Part shown: in pieces, positions 1 to 11,702 of the stretch
How the letters are laid out: every line of letters begins with the position of its first letter
Numbering within the stretch: the stretch's first letter is position 1
DNA from: Puccinia triticina
Lineage: Eukaryota > Basidiomycota > Pucciniomycetes > Pucciniales > Pucciniaceae
Reading direction: 5' to 3'
Length of the DNA stretch: 64,000 nt
Assembly: GCF_026914185.1 (NCBI RefSeq)
Contig: NC_070566.1
Coordinates: 2,170,001-2,234,000 of the forward strand
Position numbers and translations under genes: made by a program
Notes under the pieces: model-generated
Databases searched by the model: none
What the model saw: the letters and a program-made list of their open reading frames with translations, nothing else
Told to the model about the DNA's origin: nothing

Positions 1-933
1 AATATCATGGAAGAACTCCCACGCTGCGCTGAAATATAGTGGCAAACACCAAGAAACTACCAAATTAGTGATATTTGGCAACTGACCACATTGTGGCTGC
101 TACATTTGGGGGTTTTGTGGTCATTCAAGGTAAACAATGAACCTTTGAGGGAATATGAACATTTTGGTACCAATATTGTGGAAGAACTCCCACGCTGCGC
201 TCAGATATAGCGGCAGAAACACCAAGAAACTACCAAATTAGTGGTATTTGGCAACTGATCACATTGTGCCTGCTACATTTGGACGTTTTGAGGTCATTCA
301 AGGTACGCAATGTTCCCACGAGGCCATTTGATCATTTTTATACCAATATCATGGAAGAACTCCCACACTGCGCTGAGATATAGTGGCAGAAACACCAAGA
401 AACTACGAAATTAGTGATATTTGGCAACTGATCACATTGTGGCTGCTACATTTGGGGGTTTTGTGGTCATTCACTGTATCAATGAATCTCTGAGGGCATG
501 TGAAGATTTTTGTTTCAATATCATGGAAGAACTCCCACGCTGCCCTGAGATATAGTGGCGGAAACACCAAGAAACTACCAAATTAGTCATATTTGGCAAC
601 TGATCATATTGTGGCTGCTACATTTGGACCTTTTGAGGTCATTCAAGTTACAGCATGATACCTTGAGGCCATTTGATCATTTTTGTACCAATATCATGGA
701 AGAACTCCCAAGCTGCGCTGAGATATAGTGGCAGAAACACCAAGAAACTACCAAATTAGTCATATTTGGCAACTGATCACATTGTGGCTGCTACATTTGG
801 AGGTTTTGAGGTCATTCAAGGTAAGCCATGATCCCTTGAGGCAATTTGATCATTTTTGTACCAATATCATGGAGGAACTCCCACGCTGCGCTCAGATATA
901 GTGGGAGAAACATCAAGAAACTACCAAATTAGC
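1..933 (+). repeat. 173-bp satellite array, forward orientation, left part
   Basis: Tandem monomers of about 173 bp, each containing a GATATTTGGCAACTGATCAC block, a GTGGCTGCTACATTTGG block and a CCAATATCATGGAAGAACTC block. At least two monomer types alternate. One reads TTGAGGCCATTTGATCATTT in the variable part, the other TTGAGGGCATGTGAACATTT. The array runs off the left edge of the window. Small open frames of about 65 codons recur in every monomer on both strands. Because 173 is not a multiple of three and the frames overlap from monomer to monomer, they are taken as by-products of the repeat and not as genes. Confidence 0.95.
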
Positions 934-1744
934 TGTGAGCCTGAGTCTCTTATGTGACAACAGGACACAAGAAAAAAGGGGGACACTGATTGAATTTCTT
1001 GGGATAAAGAAATACAAGCAGTGGAGAGAAGAGAAATAGAAGAGTGAAACTTGATCTGTTTTAATTATGATTTAATATGGGCCAAGCTCTACCTGGAAAA
1101 GTAGGCTGCCAACTGTGCTAGAAATGCAACAGTCTCCACTCACACCAAGGAAACGGTGGTGGGATTCAGAAGTAGGATGACTACTCTGCTCTGCTTTTAA
1201 AGGTCTTAACAAGAGATAACCTGTGAATCTTTTGATGCAGAAGAGAGAAACAGAAGCAGGGAGAGAGCAGTCAAGAGCAACAGATTTTCCTCTGAGATAA
1301 ACAAAGTCAGTAGAAGAGGGTACTTACTGTCAATATCCTGTGGTGATACTGGGAGTGAAGTGGCCTCTGGTTAGTGATCCTGGATGTCTCTGGGGTATGG
1401 TTCTGGTGTGCTGAAGTCTGTAGATCCTCCTCAGGCAGTGGGGGATCCAGACTTCGAAAGTTTTCAGAGTTTGCTTACATAATTACATATGTACAAGTGG
1501 TTGGCGCGCCTGGTAGCGCTGCCACGTCACAACTGCGCATGCGCGCCATAACTCAACTACTCAGGGAAGGAGTAGAGTTACAAAGAAGTGGTAAGTTGTA
1601 ACTAGGGTTAAAATTGCATGGGAAAACAGAATATGAAGTCAAAACAAGGTTATCTCTTAAGATGAAAAAGATATGAAGTAATTCATTTGTAGAAAGGTAG
1701 AAAAGGCAGCTTTTAGGTCAGCTGTGTTGACTCTAAGGCTGACA
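934..1744 (+). mobile_element. Solo LTR inserted in the satellite
   Basis: An 811-bp non-satellite block begins TGTGAGCC and ends GGCTGACA, so it has TG...CA ends with imperfect inverted termini. It is flanked on both sides by TTAGC (929-933 and 1745-1749), a 5-bp target duplication. The satellite resumes in register after it. No gag or pol coding is present, and the only open frame (75 codons) is unconvincing. These are the hallmarks of a solo LTR left by recombination between the two LTRs of a full element. It is unlike the LTRs of the two larger elements in this window, so it is a third family. The strand is arbitrary. Confidence 0.85.
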
Positions 1745-4496
1745 TTAGCAATATTTGGCAACTGATCACATTGTGGCTGCTACATTTGGGGGTTTGGTAG
1801 TCATTCAAGGTACACAATGAATCTTTGAGGGCATGTGAACATTTTGGTACCAATATCATGGAAGAACTCCCATGCTGCGCTGAGATATAGTGGCAGAAAC
1901 ACCAAGAAACTACCAAATTAGTGAGATTTGGCAGCTGATCACATTGTGGCTGCTACATTTGGGGGTTTTGTGGTCATTCAAGGTAAACCGTGATCCGTTG
2001 AGGCCATTTGATCATTTTTGTACCAATATCATGGAAGAACTCCCATGCTGCGCTGAGATATAGTGGCAGAAACACCAAGAAACTACCAAATTAATGATAT
2101 TTGGCAACCGACCACATTGTGGCTGCTACATTTGGGGGTTTTGTGGTCATTCACTGTACCAATGAATCTCTGAGGGCATGTGAACATTTTGGTTTCAATA
2201 TCATGGAAGAACTCCCACACTGCCCTGAGATATAGTGGCGGAAACACCAAGAAACTGCCTAATTAGTCATATTTGGCAACTGATCACATTGTGGGTGCTA
2301 CATTTGGACGTTTTGAGGTCATTTAAGGTACTGCATGATCTCTTGAGGCCATTTGATCATTTTTGTACCAATATCATGGAAGAACTCTTGTGCTGCGCTG
2401 AGATATATTGGCAGAAACACCAAGGACTACCAAATTAGTGATATTTGGCAACTGATCACATTGTGGCTGCTACATTTGGGGGTTTTGTCGTCATTTAAGG
2501 TACACAATGAATCTTTGAGGGCATGTGAACATTTTGGTACCAATATCATGCAAGAAATCCCATGCTGCGCTGAGATATAGTGGCAGAATCACATTGTGGC
2601 TGCTACATTTGGACGTTTTGAGGTCATTCAAGGTACACATTGATCCCTCAAGGCCATTTGATCATTTTTGTACCAATATCATGGAAGAACTCCCACACTG
2701 CGCTGAGATATAGTGGCAGAAACACCAAGAAACTACCAGATTAGTGATATTTGGCAACTGATCACATTGTGGCTGCTACATTTGGGGGTTTTGTGGTCAT
2801 TCAAGGTAAACCATGATCCCATGAAGCCATTTGATCATTTTTGTACCAATATCATGGAAGAACTCCCATGCTGCGCTGAGATATAGTGGCAGAAACACCA
2901 AGAAACTACCACATTAGTGATATTTGGCAGCTGATCACATTGTGGCTGCTAAATTTGGGGGTTTTGTGGTCATTCACTGTACCAATGAATCTTTGAGGGC
3001 ATGTGAACAAATTGGTTTCAATATCATGGAAGAACTCCCACGCTTCCTTGAGATATAGTGGCGGAAACACCAAGAAACTACCAAATTAGTCATATTTCGC
3101 AACTGATCATATTGTGGCTGCTACATTTGGACGTTTTGAGGTCATTCAAGGTACACCATGATCCCTTGAGGCCATTTGATCATTTTTTTACCGATATCAT
3201 GGAAGAACTCCCATGCTGCGCTGAGATATAGTGGCGGAAACACCAAGAAACTACCTAATTCGTCATATTTGGCAACTGGTCACATTGTGGCTGCTACATT
3301 TGGACGTTTTGAGGTCATTTAAGGTACTCCATGATCTCTTGAGGCCTTTTGATCATTTTTGTACCAATATCATGGAAGAACTCTTATGCTGCGCTGAGAT
3401 ATATTGGCAGAAGCGCCAAGGACTACCAAATTAGTGATATTTGGCAACTGATCACATTGTGGCTGCTACATTTGGGGGTTTTGTAGTCATTTAAGGTAAA
3501 CAATGAATCTTTGAGGGCATTTGAACATTTTGGTACCAATATCATGGAAGAAATCCCATGCTGCGCTGAGATATAGTGGCAGAAACACCAAGAAACTACC
3601 AAATTAGTGATATTTGGCAACTCTCCACATTGTGGCTGCTACATTTGGGGGTTTTGTGGTCATTCAAGGTACAAAATGAATCTTTGTGGGCATGTGAACA
3701 TTTTGGTACCAATATCATGGAAGAACTCCCATGCTGCGCTCAGATATAGTGGCAGAAACACCAAGAAACTACCAAATTAGTCATATTTGGCAACTGATCA
3801 CAGTTTGGCTGCTACATTTGGAGGTTTTGGGGTCATTCAAGGTAAGCTATGATCCCTTGAGGCCATTTGATCATTTTTGTACCAATATCATGGAAGAACT
3901 CCCATGCTGCGCTGAGATATAGTGGCAGAAACACCAAGAAACTACCAAATTAGTGATATTTGGCAACTGATCACATTGTGGCTGCTGCATTTAGGGGTTT
4001 TGTGGTCATTCAAGGTATACAAAGATCCCTTGAGGCCATTTGATCATTTTAGTCCCAATATCATGCAAGAACTCCCACATTGCGCTGGGATATAGTGGCA
4101 GAAACACCAAGAAACTACCAAATTAGTGATATTTGGCAGCTGATCACATTGTGGCTGCTACATTTGGGGGTTTTGTGGTCATTCAAGGTACACAATGAAT
4201 CTTTGAGGGCATGTGAACATTTTGGTACCAATATCATGGAAGAACTCCCATGCTGCGCTGAGATATAGTGGCAGAAACACCAAGAAACTACCAAATTAGT
4301 GAGGTTTGGCAACTGATCACATTGCGGCTGCTACATTTGGGGGTTTTGTGGTCATTCAAGGTAAACTGTGATCCGTTGAGGCCATTTGATCATTTTTGTA
4401 CCAATATCATGGGAGACTCCCATGCTGCGCTGAGATATAGTGGCAGAAAAACCGAGAAACTACCAAATTAGTCATATTTGGCAACAGATCACAACC
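1745..4496 (+). repeat. 173-bp satellite array, forward orientation, right part
   Basis: Continuation of the forward satellite after the solo LTR. Monomers are diverged from one another by point changes and a few deletions, for example a shortened monomer near 2580. Blocks near 2235 and 3231 are close copies about 996 bp apart, which suggests larger-scale duplication of groups of monomers. It ends at the orientation switch near 4496. Confidence 0.95.
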
Positions 4497-7405
4497 GCAA
4501 AACGTCCAAATGTAGCAGCCACAATGTGATCAGTTGCCAGATATGACTAATTTGGTAGTTTCTTGGTGTTTCCGCCACTATATCTCAAGGCAGTGTGGGA
4601 GTTCTTCCATAATATTGAAACCAAAATCTTCACATGCCCTCAGAGATTCATTGATACAGTGAATGACCACAAAACCCCCAAATGTAGCAGCCACAATGTG
4701 ATCAGTTGCCAAATATCACTAATTTCGTAGTTTCTTGGTGTTTCTGCCACTATATCTCAGCGCAGTGTGGGAGTTCTTCCAAGATATTGGTATAAAAATG
4801 ATCAAATGCCCTCAAGGGAACATTGCGTACCTTGAATGACCTCAAAACGCCCAAATCCCCTCAAGGGAACATTGCGTACCTTGAATGACCTCAAAACGCC
4901 CAAATCTAGAATACCACTAATTTGGTAGTTTCTTGGTGTTTCTGCAGCTATATCTGAGCGCAGCGTGGGAGTTCTTCCACGATATTGGTACCAAAATGTT
5001 CATATTCCCTCAAAGGTTCATTGTGTACCTTGAATGACCACAAAACCCCCAAATGTAGCAGCCACAATGTGGTCAGTTGCCAAATATCACTAATGTGGTA
5101 GTTTCTCGGTGTTTCTGCCACTATATCTCAGCGCAGCATGGGAGTTCTTCCATGATATTGGTACAAAAATGATCAAATGGCTTCAAGGGATCATGGTTTA
5201 CCTTGAATGACCACAAAACCCCCAAATGTAGCAGCCACAATGTGATCAGTTGCCAAATATCACTAATTTGGCAGTTTCTTGGTGTTTCTGCCACTATATC
5301 TCAGCGCAGCATGGGAGTTCTTCCATGATATTAATACAAAAATGATCAAATGGACTCAAGGGATCATGGTGTACCTTAAATGACCTCAAAACGTCCAAAT
5401 GTAGCAGCCACAATGTGATCAGTTGCCAAATATCACTAATTTGCTAGTTTCTTGGTGTTTCTGCCACTATATCTCAGCGCAGCATGGGAGTTCTTCCATG
5501 ATATTGGTACCAAAATGTTCACATGCCCTCAAAGACTCCTTTTGTACCTTGAACGACCACAAAACCCCCAAATGTAGCAGCCACAATGTGATCAGTTGCC
5601 AAATATCACTAATTTGGTAGTTTCTTGGTGTTTCTGCCACTATAGCTCAGCGCACCATGGGAGTAATTCCATGATATTGGTACCAAAATGTTCACATGCC
5701 CTCAAAGCCTCATTGTGTCCCTTGAATGACCACAAAACCTCCAACTGTAGCAGCCACAATGTGATCAGTTGCCAAATATCACTAATTTGGTAGTTTCTTG
5801 GTGTTTCTGCCACTATATCTCAGCGCAGCATGGGAGTTCTTCCATGATATTTGGACAAAAGTGTTCATATTCCCTCAAAGGTTCATTGTGTACCTTGAAT
5901 GACCACAAAACCCCCAAATGTAGCAGCCACAATGTGATCAGTTGCCAAATATCACTAATTGGCTAGTTAATTGGTGTTTCTGCCACTATATCTCAGCGCA
6001 GCATGGGAGTTATTCCATGATATTGGGACCGAAATGTTCACATGCCCTCAAAGATTTATTGTGTACCTTGAATGACCACAAAAACCCCAAATGTAGCAGC
6101 CACAATGTGATCAGTTGCCAAATATCACTAATTTGGCAGTTTCTTGGTGTTTCTGCCACTATATCTCAGCGCAGCATGGGAGTTCTTCCATGATATTAAT
6201 ACAAAAATGATCAAATGGACTCAAGGGATCATGGTGTACCTTAAATGACCTCAAAACGTCCAAATGTAGCAGCCACAATGTGATCAGTTGCCAAATATCA
6301 CTAATTTGCTAGTTTCTTGGTGTTTCTGCCACTATATCTCAGCGCAGCATGAGAGTTCTTCCGTGATATTGGTACCAAAATGTTCACATGCCCTCAAAGA
6401 CTCCTTTTGTACCTTGAACAACCACAAAACCCCCAAATGTAGCAGCCACAATGTGATCAGTTGCCAAATACCACTAATTTGGTAGTTTCTTGGTGTTTCT
6501 GCCACTATATCTCAGCGCACCATGGGAGTAATTCCATGATATTGGTACCAAAATGTTCACATGCCCTCAAAGACTCATTGTGTCCCTTGAATGACCACAA
6601 AAACTCCAACTGTAGCAGCCACAATGTGATCAGTTGCCAAATATCACTAATTTGGTAGTTTCTTGGTGTTTCTGCCACTATATCTCAGCGCAGCATGGGA
6701 GTTCTTCCATGATATTTGTACAAAAGTGTTCATATTCCCTCAAAGGTTCATTGTGTACCTTGAATGACCACAAAACCCCCAAATGTAGCAGCCACAATGT
6801 GATCAGTTGCCAAATATCACTAATTTGGTAGTTTCTTGGTGTTTCTGCCACTATATCCCAGCGCAATGTGGGAGTTCTTGCATGATATTGATACTAAAAT
6901 GATCAAATGGCCTCAAGGGATCTTTGTATACCTTGAATGACCACAAAACCCCCAAATGTAGCAGCCACAATGTGATCAGTTGCCAAATATCACTAATTTG
7001 GTAGTTTCTTGGTGTTTGCCACTATATTTCAGCGCAGCGTGGGAGTTCTTCCATGATATTGGTATAAAAATGATCAAATGCCCTCAAGGGAACATTGCGT
7101 ACCTTGAATGACCTCAAAACGTCCAAATGTAGCAGGCACAATGTGATCAGTTGCCAAATACCACTAATTTGGTAGTTTCTTGGTGTTTCTGCCGCTATAT
7201 CTGAGCGCAGCGTGGGAGTTCTTCCACGATATTGGTACCAAAATGTTCACATGCCCTCAAGGATTCATGGTGTACCTTGAATAACCACAAAACCCCCAAA
7301 TGTAGCAGCCACAATGTGATCAGTTGCCAAATATCACTAATTTGGTAGTTTCTTGGTGTTTGCCACTATATTTCAGCGCAGCGTGGGAGTTCTTCCATGA
7401 TATTG
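4497..7405 (-). repeat. 173-bp satellite array, inverted orientation, with 5-mer higher-order repeat
   Basis: From about 4497 the same monomer is read on the opposite strand (GTAGCAGCCACAATGTGATC, then GCCAAATATCACTAATTTGG). Blocks starting near 5265 and 6130 are nearly identical and 865 bp apart, which is five times 173, so this arm contains a five-monomer higher-order repeat. A separate scar lies at about 4810-4909: a roughly 50-bp piece containing CCTCAAGGGAACATTGCG is duplicated in tandem and part of the monomer is missing. The array stops at about 7405 against a foldback transposon arm. Confidence 0.93.
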
Positions 7406-7777
7406 GTAATATGTGGTGAAGTTTGTTATTTTTCAGACCCGTATGCTTGCACAAAGTGGCTGAAAACTTCTGAAGTAGCTGTTCTTACATGTTTCAGTAC
7501 TCAATAAATTATTTGAAATTTTTGGGCTATGGGAACCTTGTTTTTTAGGCGCCCAAATCCTACATTTCTTCTGGTTTTCAATGATTTTTTTTAACATAGA
7601 AGAATGCTTCGAAAAACTCCCAAAAAATTCAGAGAGGCCAATGAGAAGCCTGTCTATTGATTGGTCAAAAAAAAACTTCAAAAAGTTGCGTACTTTACCC
7701 GCAGTGCGCGAAGTGTTTGGGAATTCGCGCACTGTGCAGTGCGCAAAGTGTTTTTCACAGTGCGCGAAGTATGTCCG
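7406..7777 (-). mobile_element. Single arm of a foldback (TACTTCGCGCA-type) transposon
   Basis: This stretch is the reverse complement of the left arm of the complete foldback element at 52284-53032, including GGCGCCCAAATC and the subterminal GCAGTGCGCGAAG repeats. It ends at the terminus TATGTCCG (7777). About the first 20 bases correspond to the loop of that element, then the satellite begins. The opposite arm is not between here and the left window edge. The satellite may therefore lie inside the loop of this element, with the partner arm beyond the window. Open frames here are shadows of the inverted repeat. Confidence 0.75.
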
Positions 7778-8105
7778 AAAAAAAAATGATCAATATAATA
7801 CGATCAATATATGCCATATTGATCAATATATGCCTTCCCAAATTCATCCATGTTTGTAGTGTTTGTTTGCAAACCATATGCCTTGTAAAATATGGTTTGT
7901 AAAATTACAGCAACCCCTATCATTTCATTAATAGGTTGTAATCAAGGTATCCTTAGAGAATGAAATGGTTCTATAAAAAATTGCACAAGGTCCTGTGACA
8001 ATTCCACATCACTTCTGACAAACTTCCCATGGACTTCCGAAGAATTTATCAATCATTTAGTAATCCACATCTGACTGACATCCAACCCAGAAAAACATAA
8101 AATTA
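7778..8105. other. Short spacer, no gene seen
   Basis: AT-rich spacer of about 330 bp between two foldback elements. It contains small imperfect palindromes such as GATCAATATATGCC repeated in both orientations. Its last eight bases (8098-8105, TAAAATTA) are the target duplication of the next element. Confidence 0.6.
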
Positions 8106-8549
8106 CGGACCTACTTCGCGCAGCAGCGAAAAACTCTTCGCGCACAGAATGGACCGTCCCCGGACGTCAAGCCCGCTGTGCGCGCAAGCCAAAAAATACT
8201 TCGCGCACAGCGACTTCCCCCGAAAGAAGGAGGGAGTTTTTCTGGATTTTTTTTCGATGGATCAAAAGAGGGGGTCTTGCTTGCCCCCTCCAAAAAATCT
8301 TGGATTTTTTGGAGGTGTCCTCCATCATGTAATTTTTTTTATAATATTAATCCAAAAAATGAGCTCCCCCTGCCCCGATAACCCACCCCGGGGAATTTTG
8401 ACCTGCCAAAACTCAAGCGGTCGGGTATGCAGCCCCTCGAAAAGAAAGTTTGAGGGGCAGCAGCTCTGGCTAACTCCAAGCCGCCGTGCCGTGCCGATGG
8501 CCGGCACAGGCCATCGAGCGGAGTTACACGCTCCCCGATGACCGGCCAG

Positions 8550-9420
8550 CACAGACTACCGGTCATTGAGGGGATCATGTACTCCTCTCGATGGCCACTC
8601 TGTTCCGGTCATCAACAGGAGTACAAACTTCCCTTGATGACGTTCCGGTCACGGGGGGAGTGTTCACTCCTCTCAACAACCGGAGCAACTGGGCCGTCAA
8701 GGGGAGTACGTACATACATACTCCTCCCTTGATGACCGGAACATTCCGGTCATCAAGAGGAATAAATCCTTCCCTCGATGACCGAGTCCATTCCGGTCAT
8801 CGAGGTGGGTGCTCACTCCTCTCGATGACCGGGTCCGTGCCGGTCATTGAGAGGAGTACATACTTCCCTCGATGACTGGGTCCGTTCCGGTCATCGAGGG
8901 AAGTGTTCACTCCTCTTGATGACCGGAGCAATCGGGTCATTGAGGGGAGTATGTAATCCTCTCGGTGACCGGGCCCGTTCTGGTCATCAAGGGGAATGTT
9001 CACTCCTCTTGACAACCGGAGCAATCGGGTCATCGAGGGTGTACTCCTCTCGATGACCGGAACGTCCCGGGCATTCTCGGAGGAGTACATACTCCTCTTG
9101 GTGACCTGGTTGCTCCGGTTGTCAAGAGGAGTGAACACTCCCCTCAATGACCGGAACGGGCCCGGTCATCGAGGGGGTGTTCACTCCTCTTGATCGAGGT
9201 GAACCGGAACGGACCCGGTCACCGAGGGAAGTATGTACTCCTCTCAATGACCGGGTCCGTTCCGGTCATCGAGGGGGTGTTCACTCCTGTCGATTACCGG
9301 GTCCGTGCCGGTCATCGAGAGGAGTACATACTTCCCTTGATGACCGGGTCCGAGTGAACACCCCCTCGATGACCGGCAATTTGTGCCACATGCACACAGG
9401 TGCTGGCCGGTCATTGGGGG
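8550..9420. repeat. Palindromic GATGACCGG minisatellite in the foldback core
   Basis: About 18 units of roughly 45-50 bp, each built around CTCGATGACCGG paired with its complement CCGGTCATCGAG, separated by short spacers such as GTGTTCACTCC or GTACATACTTCC. Because each unit is self-complementary, open frames appear on both strands and are not taken as genes. A related but diverged array is at 49440-50440. Confidence 0.9.
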
Positions 9421-9488
9421 AGTGTTTAACTCCGCTGGATGGCCTGTGCCGGCCATCGGCACGGCGGCTGGGGGATAGCCGGGCCCGG

Positions 9489-10420
9489 TGTGGTGCTCCA
9501 TTCCAAACCATAAGTAGTATTTTATTGCTTTCTTTTACATATATTCATCATTACATTGAACATTTCCCCATAACCCTTCACAAATACCTCATTATTATTG
9601 CATATTCAGATTCTACATCAAATTTCACATATAGTCCCTCATACATAGTATACCCTTATCTTCAATGGTTCAATAGTTATAGAGGATATAAGACTTACAG
9701 ATAATCTACAGTCTTCATTAGTTACAATACTCAATTCATTAGTAACTTACTTGAATCATTACAGTACATTACTTTTACATAATTACTTTCACATCCTAAA
9801 CCCTTTACATACATTCCTCATTATGTACTATGGCTATTGTACACATTACATCATTAGATCTGTGCTTACCTCTTTCAGTAGTGCTCATCATTACAAGTAG
9901 TTACTATGTTCTCATCACTTTTCCCCATTAGTACATTCTTTTATTCCCATAACCAGCATTCCCTTTTCAGCATTGCTCATCATTACATACTGTTACTATG
10001 TTCACATCACTCTTCCTCATTTGTACAACCTTCATTCTCATAGCCAGAACTCTTCATTGTCTGTGCTCATCCCTCCTTACTATAAGAATTGTCTTCCCCC
10101 CCCTCACTTGTACCTCATGCAGAGAAATATATACAGAATTTATAGATAATTTTGGATACAGAAATTATAAGTCCCCCACTCTCATCAATCCTCCATCTCT
10201 CTTACCCTCAGTAGTCAGTAGTTAAAGCTCATAGTACTAGCTCCTAAGATCAAGCAGAAATCAGCCACACCTTTTCTTCTTTTTTCTTAGTGTTACTCTC
10301 ATCCCCTCAGCATTAGTCAGGAAGGCAGCCTCATCAGCACCCTTGCATAGCTTACATTAGTACTAGTGTTGCTATCCATTTACCTTCCAAGCTCTATTCT
10401 CCCCTTTGAGTAGTTCCACA
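9489..10420 (+). repeat. 5' LTR of element 1
   Basis: Starts TGTGGTGCTCC and ends TAGTTCCACA (TG...CA, 932 bp). It is repeated at 19307-20240 with a constant offset of 9818 bp. The only difference noticed is four versus six C residues just before TTTGAG near the end. A 75-codon open frame inside it recurs in both LTRs and has no recognisable product. Confidence 0.95.
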
Positions 10421-10440
10421 AGTGGTGTCCCAACAGTGGC
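10421..10440 (+). promoter_or_regulatory. Candidate primer-binding site and leader of element 1
   Basis: Directly after the LTR comes TGGTGTCCCAACAGTGG (from 10423). Starting with TGG, it can pair with a tRNA 3' end ending in CCA. Position and TGG start fit a tRNA primer site for minus-strand DNA synthesis. The specific tRNA is not identified. The leader then continues to the gag start at 10635 without an obvious gene. Confidence 0.6.
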
Positions 10441-10634
10441 TTTTCTATACTTCAGATATCGTCAGCTCTAGTAACACTTTTACCATCAGCTACATACTAC
10501 TTCACCTACACTCCTCATACTCCTCTCTTTACAAATCAACTCCCTGCTTTTAGAATCAACTTCAACCAACAGTAACACTATCAGCAACTTCATTATCAAT
10601 CTTCAGATTCAGATTCAACTTACCTGTTTCAATC

Positions 10635-11702
10635 ATGTCTGCCCAAGGATCTCCCAACGCCAATGTTGCCCCCAGTCTTTACCCTCCAGTGGCTCCTTCC
10701 AGTAATGCTACAGTTCAGGACTCCACCACTTCCAACACTGGTCAGACTCAGGTTCCTCTCAATGGTCCAGGTCACCAATCTTCTTCTACTGGTCCAGGTC
10801 CTCAGGCTCCTTCCAATGCTCCAGATCCACAGGGTTCTTCTATTCCACAGGCCAACTCCAGTTCTTGCAGACCTCCTCCTAGACCTCAGACTTCCAGTGC
10901 TCCTAGATTCACAGGATACAGGGATACCAATCAGCCATCAGATGATTCAGAGGATTTAAATGTTCCACCACCCCGCTGTTCCAGATTCCAGTGCCAAAGG
11001 GATCATTCAACTCACTCTACCAGGTCCAACACCCACTTCTTGAACAGAGAACCAGCCATGCCAAGGTACCAGGATCCAGTCAGCAGAGGAGTTAAGATCA
11101 AACCCATGGACAAAGAGCTCTTCTTTGATGGAACCAACATGCCTGTGGAGAAATTCATTAGAAGGTATGAAAGTGCTGGAAGAGATGATGGTGCTAACTC
11201 TAAGGAACTGGCTGGACAAATCATTGCTTTTATCAAAGGATTGGACCTAAAGGATGAAGTGGAAGACATGTCAGGCCATGAAAACTTGGATTGGGAAACC
11301 CTGAAGAAACAGCTACTCACCAGGTTTGGAACTTCTCAGCCATTGGTCAGATATACCAGGGAGGATCTCAGGAAACTAGTCTACAAATCAGCTCAGGATG
11401 GAGGAATCAGCACTTTGGAAACCTTCAACACATTCAGGAACAAGTTTGAAACCATCACTCACTATTTGGTAAGAATGGGGTACAGTACTAGCCTGGAGGA
11501 ATTCAGACACCTTCTTTTGGAAACTCTTCACAAGGACCTGGATCAAAGATTTACTAGGAGCTTGATGAGGGACAATCAAATGCTAGCCTCAAAGGATGGA
11601 GGTGATATCTTGCCAGACACTGAAACTCTTCTTACCTATATTCACCAGGAAGTTTACTCAAGATCAGTGGTCAACAGAAGGACTGAATGGAGGGCAGAAT
11701 AG
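10635..11702 (+). CDS. gag: Gag, capsid region (element 1)
   Basis: A 355-codon frame starting at the first ATG after the leader. Residues 1-130 are rich in Pro, Ser, Thr and Gln with repeated GPGxQ-type stretches. The middle holds a retrotransposon Gag core, with FIRRYESAGRDDGANSKELA followed by a helical stretch around LDWETLKKQLLTRFG. It would form the virus-like particle. It stops at TAG (11700-11702), but the same frame stays open after it and contains the zinc knuckle and the protease. That stop is therefore either read through or a recent lesion. The Gag core resembles that of element 2 (39646-41745). Confidence 0.85.
   Translation: MSAQGSPNANVAPSLYPPVAPSSNATVQDSTTSNTGQTQVPLNGPGHQSSSTGPGPQAPSNAPDPQGSSIPQANSSSCRPPPRPQTSSAPRFTGYRDTNQPSDDSEDLNVPPPRCSRFQCQRDHSTHSTRSNTHFLNREPAMPRYQDPVSRGVKIKPMDKELFFDGTNMPVEKFIRRYESAGRDDGANSKELAGQIIAFIKGLDLKDEVEDMSGHENLDWETLKKQLLTRFGTSQPLVRYTREDLRKLVYKSAQDGGISTLETFNTFRNKFETITHYLVRMGYSTSLEEFRHLLLETLHKDLDQRFTRSLMRDNQMLASKDGGDILPDTETLLTYIHQEVYSRSVVNRRTEWRAE

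Noticed and set aside
1713..7400. Many open frames of 62-83 codons on both strands in the satellite (starting MPNITNL or MAETPRN)
   Set aside because: They repeat with the 173-bp monomer, overlap neighbouring copies in shifted frames and exist on both strands, so they are by-products of the repeat.
8550..9420. Possible CRISPR array
   Set aside because: Units are diverged palindromes without unique spacers of constant length, and the surroundings are clearly eukaryotic.
8591..9704. Overlapping frames of 65-185 codons on both strands rich in Thr, Arg, Ser and Gly
   Set aside because: They lie in a palindromic minisatellite, where self-complementarity creates frames on both strands.
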